NCBI GenBank assembly: GCA_964435165.1
Contig: CAYSXY010000009.1
Location: 1 to 64,000, forward strand
Origin: CAYSXY01 sp964435165
GTDB lineage: Bacteria > Pseudomonadota > Alphaproteobacteria > Rickettsiales > RI-342
Direction of reading: 5' to 3'
Length of the DNA stretch: 64,000 nt
Shown: piece after piece, positions 52,217 through 61,123 of the stretch
Position numbering within the stretch: position 1 is the first letter of the stretch
How the letters are laid out: every line of letters begins with the position of its first letter
Program-made: the position numbers and the translations under genes
The notes under the pieces: model-generated
What the model saw: only the letters and a program-made list of their open reading frames with translations
Databases searched by the model: none
What the model was told of the DNA's origin: nothing

Positions 52217-52225
52217 TCGGAGATT

Positions 52226-54955
52226 ATGCCGGGTATTCATCATAAGCAGCTTATTTTTGACGGTGATGCGTTTGCAGCAGAGCTACAGGATCTGGCGCCA
52301 CGCATGTCGCTCGATATTTCGTCGCAGGAAAGTGTGATTGCCGCGCCACTTCGTCAGACATATGATCACGGACGCAATGAAATCGAGCAACGCTTCATGG
52401 CCTCGCTCGATGGACGCATTGATGCGGCAGAGCAAGCCTGGCTGATGGATATGTTGATCGGCAGCCTTTGCGAGCTTGCCGCCATACTGATCGATCGCCC
52501 TGGCACGCCTATTCCCATTGCCGTGGTTGCAGTCGGTGGCTATGGACGAGGTGAATTATCGCCTTATTCCGACATTGATTTATTATTCCTCCACGCCCCA
52601 CAGGATGAAGAACAAGGTGGCGCCATTGCGCGCTTTTTATTGCATCATCTGTGGCTACTCGGCATTCGCGTTGGACATGCGCTGCGCACGGTCGATGATT
52701 GCATCGCCATGGCACAGGATGATATCTCTATTCATACGGCATTGCTCGATGCCCGGCTCATTACCGGATTCGATACATTATTCGAACAATTTCAGCGCCA
52801 GTTCCAGCATCAGATTGTCGAACGCTTCACCGGATCATTTATCACCGGTAAGCTTGCAGAACGTCATGAACGGCACCAGCGCCTCGGTGATTCTCGCTAC
52901 ATGCTTGAACCTAACATCAAAGAGGGGAAAGGCGGACTGAGAGATTTGCAAACACTGCGATGGATTGCGCAGCATACATTTCAGATCGATCATATGCATA
53001 TATTGGTAAAACGCGGGCTGCTGACACGAAGTGAATACCAGAGCTATAGCAATGCGCGGGCTTTTTATTTCAAAATACGCGCCTGCATGCATTACGGCAC
53101 ACGGCGTGCTGAAGAAAAACTGACCTTCGATTTACAGCAAACATTGAGTCAGCAACTTCGCTATGACGACCAGGGTCATCAACGCGGGGTTGAGCGCTTT
53201 ATGAAACGCTATTTCCTGACTGCTCGAGAGATTGGCAACCTGACGCGTGTCCTTTGCACCATTCTGGAGGAAGAGCATTCCACCAGTAGTCTTTTTCCTA
53301 TTCCTTCATTTCTCAAACGTATGCGCAAGTTTGATGACTATATCGTGAAGGGAAGACGCCTGACATTTGCCTCAGATCAAGCGCTCGCCACCTCCCCTTC
53401 ACAGTTTATCGGCATATTCCTATCGGCGCAGCAGCACGAGCTGGACATTCATCCTGAGGCGCTTCGCATGATTGGGCGCAATCTGAAGTTGATCGATCGT
53501 TCCGTGCGTGACTCGGTGGAGACAAACCAATTATTCATGAACATCATCATGGATCGCGAGCATAATCCGGCGATTGCACTGAAACGTATGAATGAGGCTA
53601 ATGTGCTGGGTAAGTTCATCCCGGATTTTGGGCGGATTGTCGGGCAAATGCAATTCGACATGTACCACTCGCTGACTGTCGATGAACATACGCTCTATGC
53701 GATCAGCATTTTGCATGACATCGAGCAAGGCGCCCTTGCAGACGCACTTCCGGTTGCTTCCCAGTTAGTGGGCGAAATTAGCATGCGCCGGGCATTGTAT
53801 ATCGCCTTGTTACTTCACGACACGGCAAAGGGGAGAGGCGGAAATCACTCCGATATGGGGGCGACGATTGCCAGGCGATTATGCCCGCGCCTCGGACTGA
53901 ACCCGCATGAGACCGATACGGTCGCCTGGCTGGTTCAGCACCATTTGCTATTCACCCATACAGCGTTTAAGCGTGATATTCAGGATCCGGAAACCGTCTC
54001 CGGCTTTGTCGAGCATATTCAATCGCCCGAACGCTTAAAATTATTGTTGCTTCTGAGCGTTGCCGATATGCGCGCCGTTAGCCCAACCGTGTGGAATGAG
54101 TGGAAAGCGAGCCTGCTACGCGAGCTGTATAACCATGCGGCCGAACAGATGGGGGGCAGCGCCTACATTGCTGACCGGCAGCGGCGTGCCGTGCGCATGC
54201 GTTCCAGAATAGAATCGGATTTGGCTAACTGGTCTGCCGATGAGCGTGAACGGTACTTAACGCTGCCGCATGACAGTTTCTGGCTCGGCATGTCGTTCAA
54301 AAGGCATCAAAGCGCCGCTGCATTGATCTATCAGACATTGCAGGCTGACTATCCATTCTGCTTTCGATTTATTCACAATAGCCATAAGGCACTGACGGAA
54401 TTGATGATTTGCAGCAGTTCACAACATGCTCTTTTCGCGCAAATTGCCGGTGGATGCGCCCTGTCCAATATCTCAGTCATTCATGCGAAAATTTTCACGC
54501 TGCCCATCGGCGTAACGTTATTGCAGTTTGATATTCAAACGCGGGAAGGGTTGCCGCTGCGTAGCGACAAACGTAAGGAAAAACTGATTGACGCGATTCG
54601 GGATTTGATTTCCCGTGAAACACCGCTCAACGAGGTTGCTCTGCCTCATAAAAAAGAACCGGGACGCACTCGAGTGTTTAAAGTACCGCCAACTGTGCTG
54701 ATCGATAATCGCACCAGCCGTGACTACACGATCATTGAAGTTTCCGCACGCGACCGTATCGGACTGCTCTTTACCATTGCCAAGGCGTTAGCGGAATTAA
54801 AGCTGCTAGTCGCCACGTCTCATATCTCCACTTATGGCGAAAAAGCGGTCGATGTGTTTTACGTGCGTGATTTAACCGGGCAGAAAATAATTGAAGCGAC
54901 AAAACTGGATCATATTCGCACCTCATTGCAATTTGCTGTGGAGCAGCATCAATAA
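52226..54955 (+). CDS. glnD: PII uridylyltransferase / uridylyl-removing enzyme
   Basis: This 909-residue bifunctional nitrogen sensor uridylylates PII proteins when glutamine is low and removes UMP when it is high. The nucleotidyltransferase active site is GGYGRGELSPYSDIDLLF (~104-121). The HD hydrolase domain shows HDTAKGRGGNHSD (~528), and two ACT domains end the protein (~720-800 and ~835-909). Length is standard. The start is fixed by GGAG at 52219. It is monocistronic on this strand and preceded by a 292-base region holding the structured repeat. Confidence 0.96.
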   Translation: MPGIHHKQLIFDGDAFAAELQDLAPRMSLDISSQESVIAAPLRQTYDHGRNEIEQRFMASLDGRIDAAEQAWLMDMLIGSLCELAAILIDRPGTPIPIAVVAVGGYGRGELSPYSDIDLLFLHAPQDEEQGGAIARFLLHHLWLLGIRVGHALRTVDDCIAMAQDDISIHTALLDARLITGFDTLFEQFQRQFQHQIVERFTGSFITGKLAERHERHQRLGDSRYMLEPNIKEGKGGLRDLQTLRWIAQHTFQIDHMHILVKRGLLTRSEYQSYSNARAFYFKIRACMHYGTRRAEEKLTFDLQQTLSQQLRYDDQGHQRGVERFMKRYFLTAREIGNLTRVLCTILEEEHSTSSLFPIPSFLKRMRKFDDYIVKGRRLTFASDQALATSPSQFIGIFLSAQQHELDIHPEALRMIGRNLKLIDRSVRDSVETNQLFMNIIMDREHNPAIALKRMNEANVLGKFIPDFGRIVGQMQFDMYHSLTVDEHTLYAISILHDIEQGALADALPVASQLVGEISMRRALYIALLLHDTAKGRGGNHSDMGATIARRLCPRLGLNPHETDTVAWLVQHHLLFTHTAFKRDIQDPETVSGFVEHIQSPERLKLLLLLSVADMRAVSPTVWNEWKASLLRELYNHAAEQMGGSAYIADRQRRAVRMRSRIESDLANWSADERERYLTLPHDSFWLGMSFKRHQSAAALIYQTLQADYPFCFRFIHNSHKALTELMICSSSQHALFAQIAGGCALSNISVIHAKIFTLPIGVTLLQFDIQTREGLPLRSDKRKEKLIDAIRDLISRETPLNEVALPHKKEPGRTRVFKVPPTVLIDNRTSRDYTIIEVSARDRIGLLFTIAKALAELKLLVATSHISTYGEKAVDVFYVRDLTGQKIIEATKLDHIRTSLQFAVEQHQ

Positions 54956-55050
54956 ACCATTGTTTTCAAATATTATATATTATTGCAACGCAATAGCTTT
55001 TTCTTAAAAAACGTCCTAATTTTTTAACATTTGTATGCGATACTTAAGAT

Positions 55051-55959
55051 ATGGAAGATGAGCGAAAACCTAACAGGATAACACAATTTATGATCACCAT
55101 GCTTGGTACGGTTACCATGCTATATATGGGCGTCGCCGCCGGTATGTATTTCGCTCAACGTAACATTCTTTATCTGCCGCATGTTGCACCGGCCTACCCG
55201 CGCGAGCATGCTGTCTCCGACATTGATGTGCTACGGCTACAAACGCCGGATGGCGAGAATCTGGTCGCATGGTATCGCGAAGCAGAACCGGGTTACCCGA
55301 CTCTTCTTTATTTTCATGGCAATGCCGGCAGCCTGCTTGACCGCACCGACAAATTCAATCGCTTTGGGGATCGTGGGTTTGGCGTATTCGGTCTGAGCTG
55401 GCGCGGATATGGCGGCAGTAGTGGAAGCCCGACGGAACAGGGACTGTATGCGGATGGACGCACTGCGCTTGCCTTTATGAAAGAAGAGCTGGATATCAAA
55501 CTGCAGCAGGTCATCGTCTACGGGGAATCACTCGGTACCGGCGTAGCTGTGCAGATGGGTACGGAATATGATTTAGGCGGTATCGTCTTAGAAGCCCCTT
55601 ACACGTCCATCGTCGATATTGGTCTGAAACGTTATCCCTTTCTGCCTGTTCGCCTGCTATTGAAGGATCATTTTGATTCCATCAGCAAAATCGCGCATAT
55701 TCGCGCGCCGTTGTTGATTCTGCATGGCGAGAGTGACAGTATTATCCCGGTGTCGCATGGTCGTACGCTGCTATCGCTGGCACCCGAGCCCAAAGATGCC
55801 GTTTTCTTTGCAGATACGGATCATGTGAATTTCAATCTGGTCGCATTGCGTGACGCCGTGTTTGACTTTGCCTTTGCTAATAATCTGATTACGGCGATAC
55901 GCGCGGGAGCAAGCGATCCGCCAGCGCTTATTCCCCTTGCCAGCAACCGTGCATTATAA
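55051..55959 (+). CDS. Membrane-anchored alpha/beta hydrolase (BEM46/ABHD13-like)
   Basis: This 302-residue protein has one N-terminal membrane helix (FMITMLGTVTMLYMGVAAGMYFA) and an alpha/beta-hydrolase domain. Motifs are LLYFHGNAGSL (oxyanion region, ~93), the nucleophile GESLGTGVAVQ (~153), the acid in LHGESDSIIP and the catalytic His in ADTDHVNFN. The substrate is unknown. It is followed after 15 bases by rsmD, probably cotranscribed. Confidence 0.85.
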   Translation: MEDERKPNRITQFMITMLGTVTMLYMGVAAGMYFAQRNILYLPHVAPAYPREHAVSDIDVLRLQTPDGENLVAWYREAEPGYPTLLYFHGNAGSLLDRTDKFNRFGDRGFGVFGLSWRGYGGSSGSPTEQGLYADGRTALAFMKEELDIKLQQVIVYGESLGTGVAVQMGTEYDLGGIVLEAPYTSIVDIGLKRYPFLPVRLLLKDHFDSISKIAHIRAPLLILHGESDSIIPVSHGRTLLSLAPEPKDAVFFADTDHVNFNLVALRDAVFDFAFANNLITAIRAGASDPPALIPLASNRAL

Positions 55960-55974
55960 TTGAGGGAGTGAGGC

Positions 55975-56580
55975 ATGCGTATTCTTGGTGGATCGTTAAA
56001 GGGTCGCCATTTACCTGTGATCGACGGTAGTGATATTCGCCCGACCTCCTCACGTGCCCGTGAAACATTATTTAATATGCTGGAACACCGCGCCCGAACA
56101 GATGATGCCTATCCTGCTTTATCAGGCGCATCGGTGGCCGATTTATGCTGCGGCAGCGGAGCCCTGGGCTTAGAGGCCTTATCGCGTGGGGCGGCTCATG
56201 TCCTCTTTATCGACCGTTCCAAACATGCCTTAAAAGCCATTGAGTCAACCGCAAAGCAATTCGGTGTGCATTCGCAATGCTCGTTTCTCCATAGCGACAT
56301 CCGGCGCCTGCCGGAAAAAGAGAAGCCGTGTGATTATCTATTGTGCGACCCACCTTACCGAGATGCCGCAGCGCTGTGGCAGCAACTCGGCGATATACTA
56401 CCTACCAGTGGCTGGCTGCATGCCAACAGCGTCATGGTGATGGAAAGCGCCGCAAGCGAAGCGTTAGATACCCCACCTTTTGGCCGACTTGATACAGATC
56501 GCCGTGTGGGGGCTGCCAGATTATGGCTCTTCACCTGTGCAAGCCATCAATCGTCAACGCCTCAATTGACGGCTTGTTAA
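55975..56580 (+). CDS. rsmD: 16S rRNA (guanine-966-N2)-methyltransferase
   Basis: This 201-residue enzyme methylates G966 of 16S rRNA. It has the family start (MRILGGSLKGRHL), RPTSSRARETLFNML, the SAM motif VADLCCGSGALGLEALSRGA and the catalytic motif DPPY (CDPPYRD). Length and layout are standard. Confidence 0.94.
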   Translation: MRILGGSLKGRHLPVIDGSDIRPTSSRARETLFNMLEHRARTDDAYPALSGASVADLCCGSGALGLEALSRGAAHVLFIDRSKHALKAIESTAKQFGVHSQCSFLHSDIRRLPEKEKPCDYLLCDPPYRDAAALWQQLGDILPTSGWLHANSVMVMESAASEALDTPPFGRLDTDRRVGAARLWLFTCASHQSSTPQLTAC

Positions 56581-56657
56581 GAGAATGGCAGCATATCGTT
56601 AAAACACTAAATGTAGTAGCATGATGCAACAAATTATAGTATATTTAGAGTAAGAAA

Positions 56658-57212
56658 ATGGAGGGACCGGTGGCACGCGACATGTCTGGCCTGCAAACCT
56701 TGGTGTTGAATGCGGATTACCGGCCGCTCAGCATGTTTCCATTGTCCATCTGCTCATGGCAGGATGCCGTTAAAGCGATTGTGATGGGCCGTGTGAATAT
56801 CGTCTCGGAATATGAGGTTCAAGCTCATTCACCGTCCACCACGATCAATATTCCGAGCGTTATTGCACTGAAGCGTTATATTTCATCCGGACTGCGTAAG
56901 CCTGCATTGACACGCCATAATATCCTGCTGCGCGATTTATATTTATGCCAATATTGTGAGCAGCGTTTTTCGCCGCGCTCTCTCACATTGGATCATGTGG
57001 TGCCACGTTGTCATGGGGGTGAGACCAGTTGGCACAATCTTGTTGCCGCGTGCCACCCATGCAATACGCGCAAAGGCGACAAGCATCCCGGCAAAGAATT
57101 TCGCATGCCGCTGCAATTGCCGCATCGGCCGAGTGCGCGGCAATTACAGCGCAATGCGCGCGAACTGGCGACCTATAATTTCCATGAAAGCTGGGACGAT
57201 TATTTAGAATAA
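56658..57212 (+). CDS. HNH endonuclease family protein
   Basis: This 184-residue protein has an N-terminal segment (LQTLVLNADYRPLSMFPLSICSWQDAVKAI in outline) common to housekeeping HNH proteins of alphaproteobacteria, and a C-terminal HNH zinc domain: CQYCEQRFSPRSLTLDHVVPRCHGG in outline, with CHPC. The catalytic DH and the two CxxC zinc sites are present. Many bacteria carry this conserved gene outside mobile elements; it may act in DNA repair. No modification methylase accompanies it. Confidence 0.9.
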   Translation: MEGPVARDMSGLQTLVLNADYRPLSMFPLSICSWQDAVKAIVMGRVNIVSEYEVQAHSPSTTINIPSVIALKRYISSGLRKPALTRHNILLRDLYLCQYCEQRFSPRSLTLDHVVPRCHGGETSWHNLVAACHPCNTRKGDKHPGKEFRMPLQLPHRPSARQLQRNARELATYNFHESWDDYLE

Positions 57213-57250
57213 TCGCGCGCCAGAGCTAGGCTCTTTTGAGGAATAATTTA

Positions 57251-57484
57251 ATGTTTTGTTATGAGCAAAGATGTTCATCTCGCAAGGCAACGTGCGAAGA
57301 GAAATGTGGTTCATTTTTCAAGCGCGTTAACACAGCGAGGGGAAATCTTTTGCCACAACCTGAAAGGCCATGGCTGATCTTGTCGATGAACGGCAGAAAA
57401 TATATTCTGATGATGGACTACATCACCATCAATATGCTCAATGTTCCTCCACGACATCAGTCTCATGGCAAAATCCTTAAATGA
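57251..57484 (+). CDS. Possible small protein, weakly supported
   Basis: An ATG at 57251 is preceded by TGAGGA nine bases upstream and opens a 77-residue frame that includes five cysteines (MFCYEQRCSSRKATCEEKC) and a hydrophobic middle. I recognise no family and codon use looks unlike the neighbours. The 292-base gap between the HNH gene and maf has no other feature I can see. It may be non-coding. Confidence 0.2.
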   Translation: MFCYEQRCSSRKATCEEKCGSFFKRVNTARGNLLPQPERPWLILSMNGRKYILMMDYITINMLNVPPRHQSHGKILK

Positions 57485-57504
57485 TTCCTCAACAGAGCCT
57501 AATG

Positions 57505-58110
57505 CTACCAGATGGATAATCCCGCCGCTTCCAGCAAGTGACGTGTTTCAAATAGCGGAAGCCCGACGACATTGCTGTACGACCCATCCAGGCGCTTGAC
57601 CAGGCAGGCTCCTCGTCCCTGTATCGCATAACCACCGGCCTTGCCGTGCCACTCGCCATCGGCCAGATATCCGTTTATTTCCTGATCCGACAGTGATTTG
57701 AATTGCACCATCGTACTAACTAAGCGCTGCCAGATTCGGCCATCGGTATGATAGAGCGCCACGGCCGTCATCACACGATGGCGACGCCCGGACAGTAGTG
57801 AGAGACAGGCATGCGCTGTCTCTTCATCTTCCGCTTTCGGCAGGATGCGGCGGCCACAGGCCACAACCGTATCGGCTGCCAGCAATAGCGTATGGTCATG
57901 CGATGCCCGTATTGCTGGCCACAAAGCATCGGCTTTGCCCAGTGCAATGCGTCGTGCATAGATATGGGGCTGTTCATTCGTTTGTGGTGTTTCGTCTATA
58001 TTGGCAGGCATCACCTTAGTTGGCTCAATGCCTATTTGCGCGAGCAATTGCTGCCGCCTGGGCGAGGCGGATGCCAGTATCAGTGATGGTGCGGTCTGCT
58101 GTTGTCTCAT
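57505..58110 (-). CDS. maf: Maf-family nucleoside triphosphate pyrophosphatase
   Basis: This 201-residue house-cleaning enzyme hydrolyses non-canonical or excess NTPs. The N-terminal signature LASASPRRQQLLAQIG, the catalytic Asp in LAADTVV and SLSDQEINGYLADGEWHGKAGGYAIQG in outline are typical. It is transcribed with infA, an arrangement frequent in alphaproteobacteria. It is unrelated to the Maf glycosyltransferase at 40687. Confidence 0.93.
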   Translation of the reverse strand: MRQQQTAPSLILASASPRRQQLLAQIGIEPTKVMPANIDETPQTNEQPHIYARRIALGKADALWPAIRASHDHTLLLAADTVVACGRRILPKAEDEETAHACLSLLSGRRHRVMTAVALYHTDGRIWQRLVSTMVQFKSLSDQEINGYLADGEWHGKAGGYAIQGRGACLVKRLDGSYSNVVGLPLFETRHLLEAAGLSIW

Positions 58111-58198
58111 AGCTCATGGGTATCCGAGCAACGACCCTCAGACAAGCCTTTACACTTGGAGGTAACGATTATGCATGTAATGTAAGCTTGGCTGTGAT

Positions 58199-58420
58199 TT
58201 AGCTGGTATGGCGAAATTTGATCCGCCCTTTGGTCAGATCATATGGTGTCATTTCCACCGTGACTTTATCACCCTCTAATACCCGGATACGGTTTTTGCG
58301 CATGCGGCCTGACGTATGCGCCAGCACTTCATGCCCATTTTCGAGCTTTACCCTGAACATCGCATTGGGCAGTTGTTCTTCCACCACACCGGGAAATTCA
58401 AGTAAATCTTCTTTGGGCAT
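58199..58420 (-). CDS. infA: Translation initiation factor IF-1
   Basis: This 73-residue S1-like OB-fold protein binds the ribosomal A site during initiation. It has EFPGVVEEQLPNAMFRVKLENG in outline, and RMRKNRIRVLEGDKVTVEMTPYDLTKGRI in outline, both very conserved. Length is standard. It lies 88 bases before maf on the same strand. Confidence 0.97.
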   Translation of the reverse strand: MPKEDLLEFPGVVEEQLPNAMFRVKLENGHEVLAHTSGRMRKNRIRVLEGDKVTVEMTPYDLTKGRIKFRHTS

Positions 58421-58479
58421 ATGATTAGGCTTCGTCGTTACTATTCTGTTGCTGTTTAGCGCAATAAGCTTAACAAACC

Positions 58480-58497
58480 CTTCCCAGAGGTGGGAAG
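58480..58497 (-). terminator. Possible terminator between the UPF0262 and infA genes
   Basis: On the minus strand CTTCCC and GGGAAG form a 6-bp stem with a 6-base loop, followed by GGTTTGTT. The U-run is weak. It would separate the his operon from infA. Confidence 0.3.
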
Positions 58498-58571
58498 AGC
58501 CGCACTCTTAGCGTTGTGCGAAGAGCCTGACAAGTAAATAATCCATTGACCGGTGCGCAATGCCACTGCCG

Positions 58572-59072
58572 TTATCTGAGGTGAAGGACGCAGATAAGTG
58601 TGAATAGACGCCGTGCCGTCTCAAAATTAAGCTGTATTTTTCCGGCGAGCATCTCGGCCAGGAGCTCTGACCCCTCATTATGAATGCCACGACGCCCCAT
58701 ATCGATCGCTTCGACCTGCGATGTGTTACCGGATTTCGTGGCTTTATAGTAGCTATCGCAAATCAGAAAATAATCCTTAATGGTCGAGCGAAAGGGGGCG
58801 ACGGGCAGCACAATATCTAATTGTGCGTCATCGGCCACATCCGAGGTTACGTCAAATACAAGGCGATTATCACGGATGCTTAAAAACAGCGCATAAGGCC
58901 CGCCAAATACCGCGTGGCCATCTTCATTACACGGATAAAACTGGTTATCTTCCAATAAATCGGCAATCGCGACATTACGCTCATGCTCAATTTCAGGTGA
59001 ACGACGTATAATCGAGCCTTCATCAAGCGTCAGATCACTGATGTAATGTTTTTCCTTGTAGTAGGCGTTCAT
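58572..59072 (-). CDS. UPF0262 family protein
   Basis: This 166-residue protein matches UPF0262, an uncharacterised alphaproteobacterial family: ISDLTLDEGSIIRRSPEIEHERNVAIADLLEDN in outline, CNEDGHAVFGGPYALFLSI in outline, and DYFLICDSYYKATKSG. The C-terminal half has the RRGIHNEGSELLAEML segment. It follows hisD with a 4-base overlap (ATGA), the standard arrangement. The low-molecular-weight phosphatase gene often placed between it and infA is not here. Confidence 0.9.
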   Translation of the reverse strand: MNAYYKEKHYISDLTLDEGSIIRRSPEIEHERNVAIADLLEDNQFYPCNEDGHAVFGGPYALFLSIRDNRLVFDVTSDVADDAQLDIVLPVAPFRSTIKDYFLICDSYYKATKSGNTSQVEAIDMGRRGIHNEGSELLAEMLAGKIQLNFETARRLFTLICVLHLR

Positions 59073-60370
59073 TCCTTCGTTCCACGCACAGTGACGGATA
59101 AGGCGTGCGCCTGCAACCCCTCTGCCTCAGCAATCAGGGCGGCCGCACGTCCAACCGTCGCAAGATGTTTCCTCTCACATTGCATAAAGGAACTACGCTT
59201 AAGAAAGTCATAAACCGACAGGCCGCTGGCATAAGCCGCGGCTCCGGAGGTTGGCAGCACATGGCTGGGACCCAACACATAATCGCCCAGTGCTTCCGGT
59301 GTGTAACGCCCCAGGAAAACAGCTCCGGCATGGGTTATGTTTTTCATTAAATGCTGCGGTTCAGTCACCGCCAGTTCCAGATGCTCGGGTGCCAGCCGGT
59401 CGATGAGAGGCGGAGCATCCCGCATGATATCCGCTACGACGATGATCGCCCCATTATCCGCCAGGCTGCGGCGAATCATCTCGGCGCGCGGCAATGTCTT
59501 CAATTGTGATTCCATCGCCTTTATCACCTGATTGGCGTAAGTCTCCTCCTCAACCACCAGAATGCTGGACGCCATGACATCATGCTCGGCCTGCGACATC
59601 ATATCCGCTGCTATCCAGTCTGGATCATTTTGACTATCGGCAACCACCAGCACTTCCGATGGGCCGGCGATGGTATCGATTCCTATGATGCCGAATAGCT
59701 GGCGTTTAGCCTCGGCGACATAGGCATTGCCGGGGCCGACCACCACTTTGACCGGCGGTATGGTGTCCGTGCCATAGGCAAAAGCGGCAACGGCCTGCGC
59801 ACCGCCAATGCGGTAGATTTCTTCCACCCCACTAATGCGTGCAGCAACCAGCACGGCCGGATTCAAGACACCATCAGGTGAAGGCACCACCATGGCGATG
59901 CGCCGCACCCCCGCCACCTTCGCGGGAATCGCATTCATCAGCACCGAACTGGGATAGGCCGCCGTTCCCCCCGGCACGTAAAGCCCGACACTGTCGACCG
60001 CTGTCCAACGCGCGCCAAGCAGGATGCCTTCATCATCATGATAGCGCAGGTCCTGCGGCATCATGGCTTCGTGATAGCGTTGAATGCGCGTGGCCGCCAG
60101 CTTTAGTGCCTCTTCCACCTCAGGCGCAACAGATGCATTTGCAATCTCCTCTGCCGGTATACGCAGAGCATCCGGTGTGTAGCGCACCCTGTCAAACCGT
60201 TCGGTCAACTCGCAAAGCGCTGCGTCTCCCTCATGGCGAATCCTGGCGATAATCTCGCGCACAGTATTCATGATATCAGCATTGCCTTGCTGACTTCGCG
60301 TCAAATAATGTGAAAGCCATTGCTCCATTGCATCGGAGCCTGCCTGAAACAAGGGGATGAGGCCCGTCAT
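59069..60370 (-). CDS. hisD: Histidinol dehydrogenase
   Basis: This 433-residue zinc enzyme carries out the last two oxidations of histidine synthesis. Motifs are YVPGGTAAYPSSVLMNAIPAK in outline, GPGNAYVAEAKRQLFG (NAD site), the catalytic GPSEVLVVAD, the metal-binding Gln/His in DMMSQAEHD, and the Glu/His pair in RLAPEHLEL. Its start overlaps the hisG stop (ATGA). Confidence 0.97.
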   Translation of the reverse strand: MTGLIPLFQAGSDAMEQWLSHYLTRSQQGNADIMNTVREIIARIRHEGDAALCELTERFDRVRYTPDALRIPAEEIANASVAPEVEEALKLAATRIQRYHEAMMPQDLRYHDDEGILLGARWTAVDSVGLYVPGGTAAYPSSVLMNAIPAKVAGVRRIAMVVPSPDGVLNPAVLVAARISGVEEIYRIGGAQAVAAFAYGTDTIPPVKVVVGPGNAYVAEAKRQLFGIIGIDTIAGPSEVLVVADSQNDPDWIAADMMSQAEHDVMASSILVVEEETYANQVIKAMESQLKTLPRAEMIRRSLADNGAIIVVADIMRDAPPLIDRLAPEHLELAVTEPQHLMKNITHAGAVFLGRYTPEALGDYVLGPSHVLPTSGAAAYASGLSVYDFLKRSSFMQCERKHLATVGRAAALIAEAEGLQAHALSVTVRGTKE

Positions 60371-61038
60371 GCCGCCTCTCCTCCCACGGCCTCACGACAC
60401 ATGGCCAGTAATTGATTCAGTTCATGATTACGCGTTTTGAAGGCGGTACGGTTGATGATCAGTCGCGATGAAATATCGGCGATACGTTCTTCTTCCTGCA
60501 ATCCGTTTTCTTTAAGCGTTTGTCCCGTACTGACCAGGTCAACAATATGGCTCGACAAGCCAAGATTCGGCGCCAGTTCAATTGCGCCGTTGAGTTTGAT
60601 ACATTCGGCCTGAATGCCTTTTTCAGCGAAATAGCGGCGCGTGATGTTGGGATATTTTGTTGCCACCCGCACATGACTCCAGCGCACCACATAATCTTTG
60701 CGTGCTTTTTTACGCGATGCCAGGGCCAGATGGCAGTGGCCGATATCCAAATCAAGCGGTGCATAGATGTCGGGATAATCAAATTCCATCAACACATCAC
60801 TGCCGCATATACCAAGCTGCGCCGCGTTGAACGCGACATAGGTTGCAACATCAAAGCTACGCACCCGAATCAGTTCAATCTTTGGGTGGTTTGACGTAAA
60901 ATGCAGGCGACGAGAATCACTGTCGAAAAATTCTGCTTCGGGTTTAAGATCCAGCCGCTCGAATACCGGCAGTAATTCATTCAGAATACGGCCTTTCGGC
61001 ACGGCGATAATCAAGGGCTCTGTGAGTGATACTGTCAC
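60367..61038 (-). CDS. hisG: ATP phosphoribosyltransferase, short form
   Basis: This enzyme starts histidine synthesis by joining PRPP and ATP. It has IIAVPKGRILNE at the N-terminus, GICGSDVLMEF and the PRPP-binding DLVSTGQTLKENGL. At 223 residues it lacks the C-terminal regulatory domain of the long form, so it needs a HisZ subunit, which is not in the window. I chose GTG 61038 (AGG upstream, family-like spacing to the first motif) over a GTG at 61080. Confidence 0.94.
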   Translation of the reverse strand: MTVSLTEPLIIAVPKGRILNELLPVFERLDLKPEAEFFDSDSRRLHFTSNHPKIELIRVRSFDVATYVAFNAAQLGICGSDVLMEFDYPDIYAPLDLDIGHCHLALASRKKARKDYVVRWSHVRVATKYPNITRRYFAEKGIQAECIKLNGAIELAPNLGLSSHIVDLVSTGQTLKENGLQEEERIADISSRLIINRTAFKTRNHELNQLLAMCREAVGGEAA

Positions 61039-61123
61039 GAATGGCCTGCTTTGTTGATGATGACGATCATGTTTATGCACGCACGTTGGCGCGCTGGCGT
61101 TTATCTACCCTGATTATCGGGAT

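Noticed and set aside
55975..57212. Restriction-modification system (methyltransferase plus HNH nuclease)
   Set aside because: The methyltransferase is clearly RsmD, which acts on rRNA, and the HNH protein is of the conserved housekeeping type.
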